Source: Symsagittifera roscoffensis
Taxonomy: Eukaryota > Xenacoelomorpha > Acoela > Convolutidae
Assembly: GCF_963678635.1 (NCBI RefSeq)
Contig: NC_087067.1
Coordinates: 21,643,547-21,707,546 of the forward strand
Direction of reading: 5' to 3'
Length of the DNA: 64,000 nt
Position numbers and translations under genes: made by a program. Below the pieces are notes generated by a model. That model was not told the DNA's origin, searched no databases, and saw only the letters and a list, made by a program, of their open reading frames with translations. This document shows, in pieces, positions 8,348 to 16,482 of this stretch (within the stretch, counting starts at the first letter, position 1; each line of letters starts with the position of its first letter).

Positions 8348-11341
8348 ATGAGGAAGGCCAAGATTATGGTAGTAGCGAATTCAGAGTTCGTGTACACCTC
8401 CAAGTCTCTGTTTTGGCCGGACGTCATAATGTTGGCAGCGGTCGACCTGGACCTACTGCAATCGATATCTCTGGCTATAGGGGTACAAAGGCAGACGGAC
8501 ATGAACCCAATTACGATTGTGTTTGCTGGCATCAATGACCATCTACACAGTAGAGGTTTTCTGAGCAGACTCAGAGATCCTACAACGGCAGAGAACTCTG
8601 TATGGCCCGCGATAAAAGATATCCTTGAGTCGATGGGTGAAATGGTGGATGCGGCGAAGGAGGGGTCATTCACCAAAGTGACGCCGAGAATAGTATTTGC
8701 GTTGTCTCCGGGATATGCACATCTCCGTGATGGACTGAAATTTGTGTATGCGACTGTGACCTTACTTTCGGAAGGAAAAAATGATGTGATGATATCAGCC
8801 CCGAATCGCATGATAGAGATGGAGAACCTAAGGCCACTTAAGGCTGAACTGCCTGCAGTGTGGTCAGATATCTCAAACGCGATGAGAGGATTCAAGGACC
8901 ATGCGCTACACATGTTAGTATTGGATGAGGTGCTGGGGTTGGAACTGTCCAATTTCAGTCGACAGCTGAAACTGAAACCAGGAGTAGACGACGACCATCG
9001 AGTGATCGCGGCGATGTCCAACGACTTATGGTTCCGAGCAATGGAAGTGGCAAGTGAAGACACAAGAAGGAAAAATTCACTAGAGACGAGAGCTCATTTG
9101 GAGGCGATGGTTCTGAGAACCAAGCCGGAAGCCAACCAGTGGCTACACCTGAACCCTAGAGTAGCGGCATTGGGTGCAGAGGCTTTTGAGCAAGGCCCCG
9201 TGATGATCACAAAGATACATGCCTACTTGTTGAAGGAGGTGAACCTGGCGGAAAATGCCGGAGAAAAGACCGCTGAATTTGTGAACAGAATGTGTCAGAT
9301 TACTCTGGAAAACTTCTGGACCCAGGAAGTGAAGGGACAGGAGGGTTTTGAACGGACAGACAGCATGTTGGAAGGGTTGGGAGCCGGAGGGACCGCGTCC
9401 TTCTTGGCAAAAGTTTATCCGAAAGTCTCGCACTACTTGATAAAAGAATTCCTCCAAGCAGTAGTGGAAGTATCGATAGTGGAACTAATAGCCTTGTTCG
9501 TGACATTTGGAGCAGAGAGTTTCGTGAAGGGACCGGCGATACTGCTCACCGATGGAATCCAGAACCTGCGGCTAGACGGACTTCTGACATTGATTGCAAT
9601 TACCCACGGAAACTTGGGAGGACTGATGAAACTGGCACGTTGTCCAGAGCAGATGAGAGAGAGAGTGAGGAACTTGGATATGAAGAAATCCACGGACTCG
9701 TGGAACAAGATAAGAGACCTGAGACACACTCTTATCCAGTATCTCTTACAACAAAATCGCTTTGGAACGGGAGAAGACGAGACGATTGAAAGAGAGGAAG
9801 ATGTTAGACGACATGTTGGAGGCATGCCGCTGTTAACCGATCTGAGCTTGGCTATGAGAACCGATCCCTTGGCGCTGATCAGAGGAGTCACGGAGTTCGT
9901 GACAGTGATTTATGGACCAGCAGTCACGTTTGCGTTCCCTGACGTTAAAGTGGAAGCATATAGGAGGTCGGTGCTGCACCTGAACCTCATATCAGCAGTG
10001 GACGGTAGTACACTGAACTGGTGTGAGCAGCACACATTGCGGGAGCTCATGAGTGAAGATCTGTTATTTGCGAAAATGTCGGAGCCAGAGATGACAGTCA
10101 TCAATTTTGACGATCACTTCCGTGATCGCATGGGAGAAGTAGAAAGAGGACACATCGAGGCGTTTCCAAAGCTTTGGAATCTGAGACCCTATGATAAAAC
10201 GAATGGTGAAATAACCAGAGTGCATCGTCTCACTGCAGCATATCACAAAGTGAGAGAAGAGACGAAGGACTGGGGCGATTACAAAAAGCTGCCGGAGGCA
10301 ATCCCTGAATTCCCTCTGATAAGAAGGATGTTGCTCGGAGCAGTCTCCGTGGTACAAACTCCTAGATTGAGAGCATTCGAAACCAATGAAAGGAGAGTAG
10401 GGAATTTCGCGGGAACGATGGATCCATACTTTGTAGAGAGAAATGCCGCCGTGTTACAATACACACGATTTGCATATACAGATCAAGCGACGAGAAGGCG
10501 AATAAGCAACGCCGCGACTCCCAAGCCTGGAAGATTTGATGAGGAGTGGAAGGGATTAGGCTTAGCTCCGATGAGGATGAGAGGCAGGATCGAATTGCCT
10601 GAAGCCTCATTAATTCTGACTAGCGTAAAACAGGAGATGAAAGTGGGAGGAATACTGCAGACGAGAACCTTCCTAGCACCCTTCGGCTGCGAAGAAATCA
10701 AAGTGGTCCATGGAGAAGTGGAAGATAAATCGGCCGGTACATTGCTCATACCGAGATTCCAGGAAGAAGCCGACAATGATGAAAAAGGACCATCGAGCTC
10801 GAACAATGATAAGTCAGAAGGAGATGACGGACAGGGAGGAAGCCGTCAAACCGAAGAACCCATGCAACAAGATCAAGCTGGTTGGGAAGACGACAGGGCA
10901 TCGACAGGAGGAACATCCAGCCTGGATTTCAATATCTTCAGTGATCTTGAGAACAATGCAGATACGTTGGAAACGACTGAGCCAGCGGATGAAGGCATCT
11001 CGACACTGGAGCCTCCGTCAGCCTTTATGGAAATGAAACGGAATTTGCTGGAGAGCAGCTCTCCTGGCAATTCAAGAAATAACGACCAGAGAATCCTCAT
11101 GGAATCACCTAGGAGGAGAAGAATAGAGGCCTCAGCCAGAGTACGTTTCTTGGGAACGCTGCCCGAAGAAGAATGGGAAGTACATCACCGAGACCACGAG
11201 AGTAGGACGGGATGCAAACTGGATCGAGTGGCGTTTATGGAAGAAGTCTGGACCGTGGTTCAAAGCTATGGGACCCAGTCCATTCTGAAAACAGGTCTCA
11301 ACCAACCCTTGATGAGAGAAGTCCTTGACAAGCTTGATTAG
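8348..11341 (+). CDS. ORF2: ~1,000-residue protein with divergent SGNH-like N-terminal region
   Basis: The first ATG (8,348) is 39 bases after the ORF1 stop and in the same frame. The N-terminal ~230 residues follow the SGNH plan: ANSEF at the GDSL position, FAGINDHLHS at the GxND position, then a strand ending FALSPGYAH, and DDDH at the DxxH position. The block II Gly is not evident. Copy C keeps FAGMNDHLH and SSPGYA but has AGLDF instead of ANSEF, so the nucleophile is not conserved and the protein may be non-catalytic. The central part contains GGMPLLTDLSLAMR and YGPAVTFAFPD, both conserved in C (near 50,300-50,450). The C-terminal ~250 residues are acidic and low in complexity. No database family is recognised for the rest. 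It ends with TAG at 11,339, again in frame with ORF3. Confidence 0.7.
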   Translation: MRKAKIMVVANSEFVYTSKSLFWPDVIMLAAVDLDLLQSISLAIGVQRQTDMNPITIVFAGINDHLHSRGFLSRLRDPTTAENSVWPAIKDILESMGEMVDAAKEGSFTKVTPRIVFALSPGYAHLRDGLKFVYATVTLLSEGKNDVMISAPNRMIEMENLRPLKAELPAVWSDISNAMRGFKDHALHMLVLDEVLGLELSNFSRQLKLKPGVDDDHRVIAAMSNDLWFRAMEVASEDTRRKNSLETRAHLEAMVLRTKPEANQWLHLNPRVAALGAEAFEQGPVMITKIHAYLLKEVNLAENAGEKTAEFVNRMCQITLENFWTQEVKGQEGFERTDSMLEGLGAGGTASFLAKVYPKVSHYLIKEFLQAVVEVSIVELIALFVTFGAESFVKGPAILLTDGIQNLRLDGLLTLIAITHGNLGGLMKLARCPEQMRERVRNLDMKKSTDSWNKIRDLRHTLIQYLLQQNRFGTGEDETIEREEDVRRHVGGMPLLTDLSLAMRTDPLALIRGVTEFVTVIYGPAVTFAFPDVKVEAYRRSVLHLNLISAVDGSTLNWCEQHTLRELMSEDLLFAKMSEPEMTVINFDDHFRDRMGEVERGHIEAFPKLWNLRPYDKTNGEITRVHRLTAAYHKVREETKDWGDYKKLPEAIPEFPLIRRMLLGAVSVVQTPRLRAFETNERRVGNFAGTMDPYFVERNAAVLQYTRFAYTDQATRRRISNAATPKPGRFDEEWKGLGLAPMRMRGRIELPEASLILTSVKQEMKVGGILQTRTFLAPFGCEEIKVVHGEVEDKSAGTLLIPRFQEEADNDEKGPSSSNNDKSEGDDGQGGSRQTEEPMQQDQAGWEDDRASTGGTSSLDFNIFSDLENNADTLETTEPADEGISTLEPPSAFMEMKRNLLESSSPGNSRNNDQRILMESPRRRRIEASARVRFLGTLPEEEWEVHHRDHESRTGCKLDRVAFMEEVWTVVQSYGTQSILKTGLNQPLMREVLDKLD

Positions 11342-11848
11342 TGTGAAGGGAGACTGAGTGAGTTGTTGATCGACTCGGCCACTGATGAAAGTGAAGCGAA
11401 TTCTCCCATCAAGATGACACCGCAGGACGATAAAGGAGAGGTGGTGTATCTGTCGAGAACCAGGAGAGGGACGATGCGATCAAAATTGGTGATTGATAAA
11501 ATCAATGCGATGAAGATGAAGTTAGGCAGCAGAGTGATGCCGAGGAGAGTTGGAAAGACGAAGGTGGATTCAGAAATATCAATGAAATCTATTAACTCAG
11601 CGAAAAGGAAACGAGTTGAGGAGGTCATGGATTTGGGGCAAGGTGATTATCAACTGTCTGGCACAGATAAAATGTTAACTGATATAGCGATGGTGCCACC
11701 CACTCTCATGGCGGGGATAAAGTCAACAGGTTATAAACCCAAAAGGAGTGACCGCACTCTGACTGGAGCAACCTTAGAAATGGAAATACTCAGCCAATGT
11801 GGAGAGAGCACAATGAAAGACTTCAAGCCATCTCCCATGAATCACTGA
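11342..11848 (+). CDS. ORF3: small basic protein of unknown function
   Basis: The frame is open from the codon after the ORF2 stop to TGA at 11,846. The first ATG is at 11,414, giving about 144 residues; starting directly after the stop gives 168. It is rich in Lys/Arg with clusters such as SRTRRG, MPRRVGK and SAKRKR that look like nuclear-localisation or nucleic-acid-binding patches. Copy C has a basic ORF with RSRKRK at the same place (51,914-52,213), though alignment is weak. A nucleic-acid-binding role is inference only. Confidence 0.5.
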   Translation, partial: CEGRLSELLIDSATDESEANSPIKMTPQDDKGEVVYLSRTRRGTMRSKLVIDKINAMKMKLGSRVMPRRVGKTKVDSEISMKSINSAKRKRVEEVMDLGQGDYQLSGTDKMLTDIAMVPPTLMAGIKSTGYKPKRSDRTLTGATLEMEILSQCGESTMKDFKPSPMNH

Positions 11849-14740
11849 AAGGGAAGTGTCGCAGGACAACTAATACCAGTGGAATATAACCGACTAACAG
11901 TGTCGGAGACTGTGTTGATAGATGAACCCACCGGTGGATACATGGAGATGTTAAAATACCGAAACTCGGCTAGAGGGTATGTAATGGCCCTGGAAGATGG
12001 GAAAGCCATGGAGGGTTATCTGGAAACGATGTTGCAAGGCACCGCCCTCAAGCCGAAGGCGTACGAGACTTTAGCGTCGTCTGACATACAGGCAGAAACA
12101 ATGGAGCAGTTGGTGAGCCTTCCATGGAAAGCAGTAGTATTAAGGTATTTCGAAGAAGAAATGAGGACTACGCCAAGAATACATGCTCTCGTGGCAGTAC
12201 CTTACGTAAGGACAGAGTTACAACTCAGTTTCGCCTGGTGCATGATGGGACTGACTCGCGAAGAGTTTGATTCAGAAGAAAGGAAGAGGTCGAAAGAAGA
12301 GAAGGTTTTCCTTATGACGAACCTGAGGGATCTGATAGTCCAGGAGGGAGCAGCAGTAGCGTGTGCGAAGCGGAGAGACGCTCTCTGTTTCATTCGATTC
12401 CTGATAGAGCAGATTTCAGTACCTGCATTAAACACCTGTGTTAAAATGTTGAGGGAAGGCGATGAGCGAGCAAAAGCCTTATTCTTGCTAGCACTGCTGG
12501 ATATGCAGCAAAGTAAACCGATGAGGGTGAACATGAAAGAACCCGAGGAACTAGAACACATGAGAAAGATAGACGAAATCAGGAGATTTTCAAACAAGGA
12601 GCTGAGACTCGCTAAAGAATCTATGGGAGCATTGCCGAAATCCAGTGAATACTGTGGACCGGTCAAGAAGAAATCGTATAGCTACGTATCCGGGATCATA
12701 GGGATAGCGTACAATCCTTTCCTGAGTGAAGAAATACGCGATTGCTTCTTCGATTATGAGCAGGCGGTGTTGCTAAGATTCTGGACGTCCAGAATTGTAA
12801 CGATTAAGAGCGTTAACAACCCACAGGCCAAATTGGGACTGGTCTTGGAAGAAGAGGTGACTGCACCTTCAGTACCAAAATCCGACAAAAGAGTGGAGTT
12901 TGGGTTGGGATTCTCAGATGAATTACTGAGAACGAGCTTGATGGCAGTGTGGGATTTGATGAGGCCATCATGGTGTCCTAGTCCCAACGCTGACTCGATA
13001 TTACGGGCGACGCAAGACGTACAGAGGGAACTGAATGCAGACTGTAACCTGCGTGACCTCAACATCATATATAATGTGATGATAACGGCCTCTAAGAGCA
13101 ACGGAGAAGATAAAGTGGAGTTGCCTGGCTGGGGACCAGAAGACTGGGTCAAACCTGGTAGCTGTCTGGCGGAAGTCTGTGGACTGGAGGGTCACGTTTG
13201 TGGAAGTCTGGACTATGTGAAGACCCTGGAGAAACAACACAAGCAATTGACGGTATTGTTTGGAAACGTAGTGATGAAAGCAAGAACAGAAACGGAACTG
13301 ATAGCAGATTGCCATGGAGGAACCGAGGTGAATCTAGTGACTGCACTAGGATTCTACAGCATGTTTAGTTCTTTAGACTCACTATTGAATCTAGAACAGA
13401 AACATGAGATGGTCACAGCCACCAGTGTAGAAGTATTCCCAGGAGTTTTGCAGACTGAGCAGAAATACATAGGAAAATGGATGGAAGCAATCGAGACGGA
13501 AATGAACATCAGACACAGTGAGACTTATTGTAGACCATCAGGAGCACGATATTTGGTGGGTTCAACATTGGCTCCAATGTGCAAGAGCAGATACCCTGTA
13601 CATTTCGTAGCTGTGGACGTGAAGAGTACAAGAACGATTGTGGATCAAGCCTTCTCAGTGCCGAAGTGTGTGAGACTGGCGAGAATGTCCGAGAAGTCAT
13701 ACGAGTTGCTGTGTAAGATGTTCTCAGCAGTTCCCGAGAGAACCAAGGAAGAATTGGAGTCAATACTAGGAAAGAAGTTCATGGGATATGTGAGCGGGAA
13801 CTTCAGTGACTTTGAGAGACAGAAACAGAGAAGATCAACTGTCACAGATTACAATGTTGTAGATGAGAATGATGAAGTCTATCGAGTGATGATGGAAGTG
13901 GAACCATTACTGGAAGCTTCGGGAAAACGTAATTGGAGGAGCATCATGTTGACACATGACGAGTTTCCTTGCCACTGCTTGCTGCAGACCTGGTGGTATC
14001 CCAAGCGTAGTAATCTGATGTTGATCTGGGACTCTGGAGAGCTGCTCTCCATGGGTTTACCAGATTCATCACAGCCCATAACAATAGTGATAGTGGGAGT
14101 TATGATGGCGATATCATGGCTGGAAGCTCATGTGAGAGAAAATAATAGACAGGAGGCACCGACGAAAGAACAGTTGCGGAAATTAGATTGTCTAAAAGAT
14201 TTAGATCTTTTTGAGACAATGTGCAAAATTCTAAACATTCCGATGGAAGTGAAGAAGATATGGGCAAGAAAACGATTGATGCCATGGTTCAGAGCTAACA
14301 TGACTGCATGGTTGTATGAATATGCGAAAAAGCATATGTCGAAGCACGGCAGGGTGTACAGTGAATATCAGCTGGACATTGGAGCAGGAGCTTTCAAGCG
14401 AGCTCTCGTGACTCATCGGAATGCAGTGACCACCGCTGTGAAAAGAATTTCCAGGACGAGTGAACGTAGTGGAAAGGAGAAGGCAGAGATGTTAAAGGAA
14501 GATTTGGAGAGAAACGTGACGTTGTGTCTCCACAACAGCTTCTACAGGAACAGAGAATCTAACGTGGATCCCCTACCTTGTTGTAAACAAAGGGTAGAAG
14601 AGCAGAAGTGTTGGAGGACGGCATCCAGCAGCGTCAGGATTGCTAACGACGTGTTGCAAGATACGGAAACTGAGAGTGCAGAGTCAGTATCACAGGAGGG
14701 TGCAGAGTCAGTATCACAGGAGGAAGAAATGGAGCATTGA
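11849..14740 (+). CDS. ORF4: ~950-residue protein of unknown family
   Basis: The frame continues without shift after the TGA of ORF3; the first ATG is at 11,942 (932 residues). It is predicted mostly helical and I do not recognise a family. Conserved against copy C: VSGIIGIAYNPFL, RPSWCPSPNAD, KPGSCLAEVCG with further Cys, ALGFYSMF, FSVPKCVRLAR, NFSDFERQ, LVTHRNAVTT and LHNSFYRNRES. A hydrophobic helix (PITIVIVGVMMAISW, near 14,080-14,125) is also hydrophobic in C and may be a membrane or core segment. The last ~60 residues are acidic with a duplicated ESVSQEGA. No signal peptide is evident, which argues against a classical envelope protein. Conservation of blocks between diverged copies shows that it was a real protein gene. 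Confidence 0.7.
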   Translation, partial: KGSVAGQLIPVEYNRLTVSETVLIDEPTGGYMEMLKYRNSARGYVMALEDGKAMEGYLETMLQGTALKPKAYETLASSDIQAETMEQLVSLPWKAVVLRYFEEEMRTTPRIHALVAVPYVRTELQLSFAWCMMGLTREEFDSEERKRSKEEKVFLMTNLRDLIVQEGAAVACAKRRDALCFIRFLIEQISVPALNTCVKMLREGDERAKALFLLALLDMQQSKPMRVNMKEPEELEHMRKIDEIRRFSNKELRLAKESMGALPKSSEYCGPVKKKSYSYVSGIIGIAYNPFLSEEIRDCFFDYEQAVLLRFWTSRIVTIKSVNNPQAKLGLVLEEEVTAPSVPKSDKRVEFGLGFSDELLRTSLMAVWDLMRPSWCPSPNADSILRATQDVQRELNADCNLRDLNIIYNVMITASKSNGEDKVELPGWGPEDWVKPGSCLAEVCGLEGHVCGSLDYVKTLEKQHKQLTVLFGNVVMKARTETELIADCHGGTEVNLVTALGFYSMFSSLDSLLNLEQKHEMVTATSVEVFPGVLQTEQKYIGKWMEAIETEMNIRHSETYCRPSGARYLVGSTLAPMCKSRYPVHFVAVDVKSTRTIVDQAFSVPKCVRLARMSEKSYELLCKMFSAVPERTKEELESILGKKFMGYVSGNFSDFERQKQRRSTVTDYNVVDENDEVYRVMMEVEPLLEASGKRNWRSIMLTHDEFPCHCLLQTWWYPKRSNLMLIWDSGELLSMGLPDSSQPITIVIVGVMMAISWLEAHVRENNRQEAPTKEQLRKLDCLKDLDLFETMCKILNIPMEVKKIWARKRLMPWFRANMTAWLYEYAKKHMSKHGRVYSEYQLDIGAGAFKRALVTHRNAVTTAVKRISRTSERSGKEKAEMLKEDLERNVTLCLHNSFYRNRESNVDPLPCCKQRVEEQKCWRTASSSVRIANDVLQDTETESAESVSQEGAESVSQEEEMEH

Positions 14741-15547
14741 CGAATGACCGAAAAACAAGATGTAAAAGGAGATGAAATTAGGAGAATTTAGAAGTTTTAG
14801 AACTTCTAAACGACGAAAAAAGAAGAAAACAAAGGAATGATGAAGAAAAAGTTAAAACTCAGAATTGTTTTATTTGTGTGAAAAAACTCAAGTGAGAAAC
14901 CAAGCAACCAAGTTGTAATTGAAAGCTGAAACATTCAGTTGAGTTTTGAAATTGTTGCATTTATAAATTTGCATTTTGATTTTAGTCGAGTGGCTTTAGA
15001 GACACTCACTTACTATTTATTTAGAAAGGTTTAAGTGAAGGAGTATATTTAAATATTCCAGCCTACATGACTGTTTTTAATCAGCTAGGAGAACTGATCA
15101 CTTTGTGGTGACATGAAAGGCTTGGGTAATCTCTCGAAGAGGGAGATTGTTTCATTGTTCTTTCTAATCACAGAGTTTCTTAATTTTAATATTCAGGACA
15201 ATAACAAGCAAGATTTCCGAAGGGAAGGAGCATAGTAGGATAATTTTAGCTTGTTGGTTGGCAGGACTGTCCTGCAAACCAACGCCTTTTAAATCTAAGA
15301 GAAAAAGTTTTAATCGGGACATTGACATTGGAAGTCAGAAAATATGTTTTATCTTAGGTCATATCCTCAATGTGCAGATTAATGAAAGAATTTGAAGGCT
15401 ATAGTGATGTGGTACGATGCCAATTATATTCTGCAGTGAGTCGATGTGACGTGGATAAAAGTAATTTCGTGCATTTTGTAAATTCTGTTCGATGACACTG
15501 TATCTATTTTACGAATAGTGCGTGATTCAATGAGGACATTGACCGGA
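14741..15547 (+). other. 3' noncoding region of element A
   Basis: About 800 bases between ORF4 and the polypurine tract without a credible coding frame. It contains two hairpins: AATCTC/GAGATT at 15,128-15,148 and a long palindrome at 15,253-15,283 (separate entry). Confidence 0.7.
15253..15283 (+). other. 31-nt near-perfect palindrome (hairpin) in 3' noncoding region
   Basis: GTTGGTT-G-GCAGGAC-T-GTCCTGC-A-AACCAAC: two 7-bp arms pair perfectly on each side of a G/A mismatch. In RNA the tip would open to a small loop (ACTGT). Function unknown. Confidence 0.75.
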
Positions 15548-15561
15548 CTGTCCGGGGAGTA
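15548..15561 (+). promoter_or_regulatory. Polypurine tract before the 3' LTR of element A
   Basis: CTGTCCGGGGAGTA lies directly against the LTR start TGTGACATTCG. Its position immediately 5' of the LTR is that of the plus-strand primer in LTR retroelements. The purine run is short (GGGGAG) but the motif is exactly that repeated inside the element. Confidence 0.6.
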
Positions 15562-16041
15562 TGTGACATTCGACTAGAATGGACAAAATGCAAACTCTGC
15601 AGATTTCGAAATTTTAGCAGTGAACCTTCCGAGTTAATGATTTTGGAGGATTAACGACGTTATTCGGATGATCAGCAGAACGGTGAAGGTCAGGATATTC
15701 CCGTATTTTAAAATTTTAAATTTTCGAAGTGATGACGTAACATTTCTGAGAAACGTCAGAAACGGCCATTTTGGCAGAAAAGCTAAAAGGAAACAGAACA
15801 ACATTAGCTGCGATTGCGAGAAGTGCGGAAAGTGTGATAAAAAACGACAACAAATCACGGAGTTGACAGAGAACGTTCCGAGTTGCAACTATTGTGTCGC
15901 TACAATAGTTGCAAGGCCGTTGCAGACAACGGTGAAGGGTGGAAGACAGCCTTCCGGATTACGGAGAAATCAAGATTAACATACTTGATTCAGTGGATTC
16001 AAGAATCCGGAAGAGTTTCGGGACTGAAACTTTTTTCCTGT

Positions 16042-16048
16042 TATATAA
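16042..16048 (+). promoter_or_regulatory. TATA box in LTR A
   Basis: TATATAA at 16,042-16,048 corresponds to CTATATAAG in the LTR of B (about 31,129-31,137, minus strand). A second TATA-like ATATAAAG lies at 16,396-16,403. The first is the likelier LTR promoter because it is shared by both LTRs. Confidence 0.5.
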
Positions 16049-16239
16049 ACTTTTAGCTTCTTGTCATGTCCTGAATTGAATTTAATTAACAACTGGATTC
16101 ATTTTGATAAGGATGAGAAGCTAGGAGTTGGGGGAAAGGGTTGATCCATCTTCGATGGAGATGATGATTTTTATCTACTGAACAAAAACAATAATAATTC
16201 AATAAGTAGTAGCCCTGTTTTTAGGAGTGACCTCGTGGT

Positions 16240-16259
16240 CTGGGGATACTGAGACCCAG
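16240..16259 (+). other. LTR hairpin with compensatory change relative to copy B
   Basis: CTGGG pairs with CCCAG around a ten-base loop. In the LTR of B (30,921-30,939, minus strand) the arms are CTGAG and CTCAG: a G:C pair has become A:T with pairing kept. Confidence 0.55.
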
Positions 16260-16482
16260 CCATGAGCTCACTATTTCTGCATGTAAATAAGTTAATTTGA
16301 GTGTTTTGACCGAAGCCGAAAGCAGTAACGTTTTTGTCGACCCGATGTTGGAAAAGACCACCGAGAGTACTGGCTTGGTAGAGACGGCGAAAAGCATATA
16401 AAGCTCTGTTTAGACGTTAGCCAGTCGTCTTAGGACTTAGTTTTATTTTCCGTCGATATGTATCTTCCGGGCGAATGTTACA

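Larger units (their letters stand above)
1..16482 (+). mobile_element. Element A: giant Ty3/gypsy-like LTR retroelement, 3' part
   Basis: In order on the + strand: protease-RT linker, RT, RNase H, integrase, macro-like domain, noncoding spacer, ORF1 (SGNH hydrolase), ORF2, ORF3, ORF4, 3' noncoding tract, polypurine tract, LTR. The 5' part (LTR, leader, gag, protease core) lies before the window. The domain order PR-RT-RH-IN is that of Ty3/gypsy elements. The 3' end is well defined because the LTR ends match each other as inverted repeats (TGTGACATTCG / CGAATGTTACA) and because the end falls inside ORF1 of element B. Pol of this copy is broken at several points, while ORF1-4 show no frameshift. 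Confidence 0.85.
15562..16482 (+). repeat. 3' LTR of element A (921 bp)
   Basis: It starts TGTGACATTCG and ends CGAATGTTACA, inverted repeats with one mismatch. It aligns with the 5' LTR of B (30,699-31,629, other strand) over most of its length: an ACGGCCATTTTG block, a TATATAA box, a GATGAG-AGCTAG block with AAAGGG and ATCCATC, a hairpin, GAGACGG, and the terminal GGGCGAATGTTACA. The frame of ORF1 of B begins right after its end, so the LTR end is also an insertion junction. Confidence 0.88.

Noticed and set aside
9143-14416. Numerous minus-strand frames of 60-154 codons opposite ORF2-ORF4
   Set aside because: All overlap long conserved plus-strand frames and have no recognisable features.
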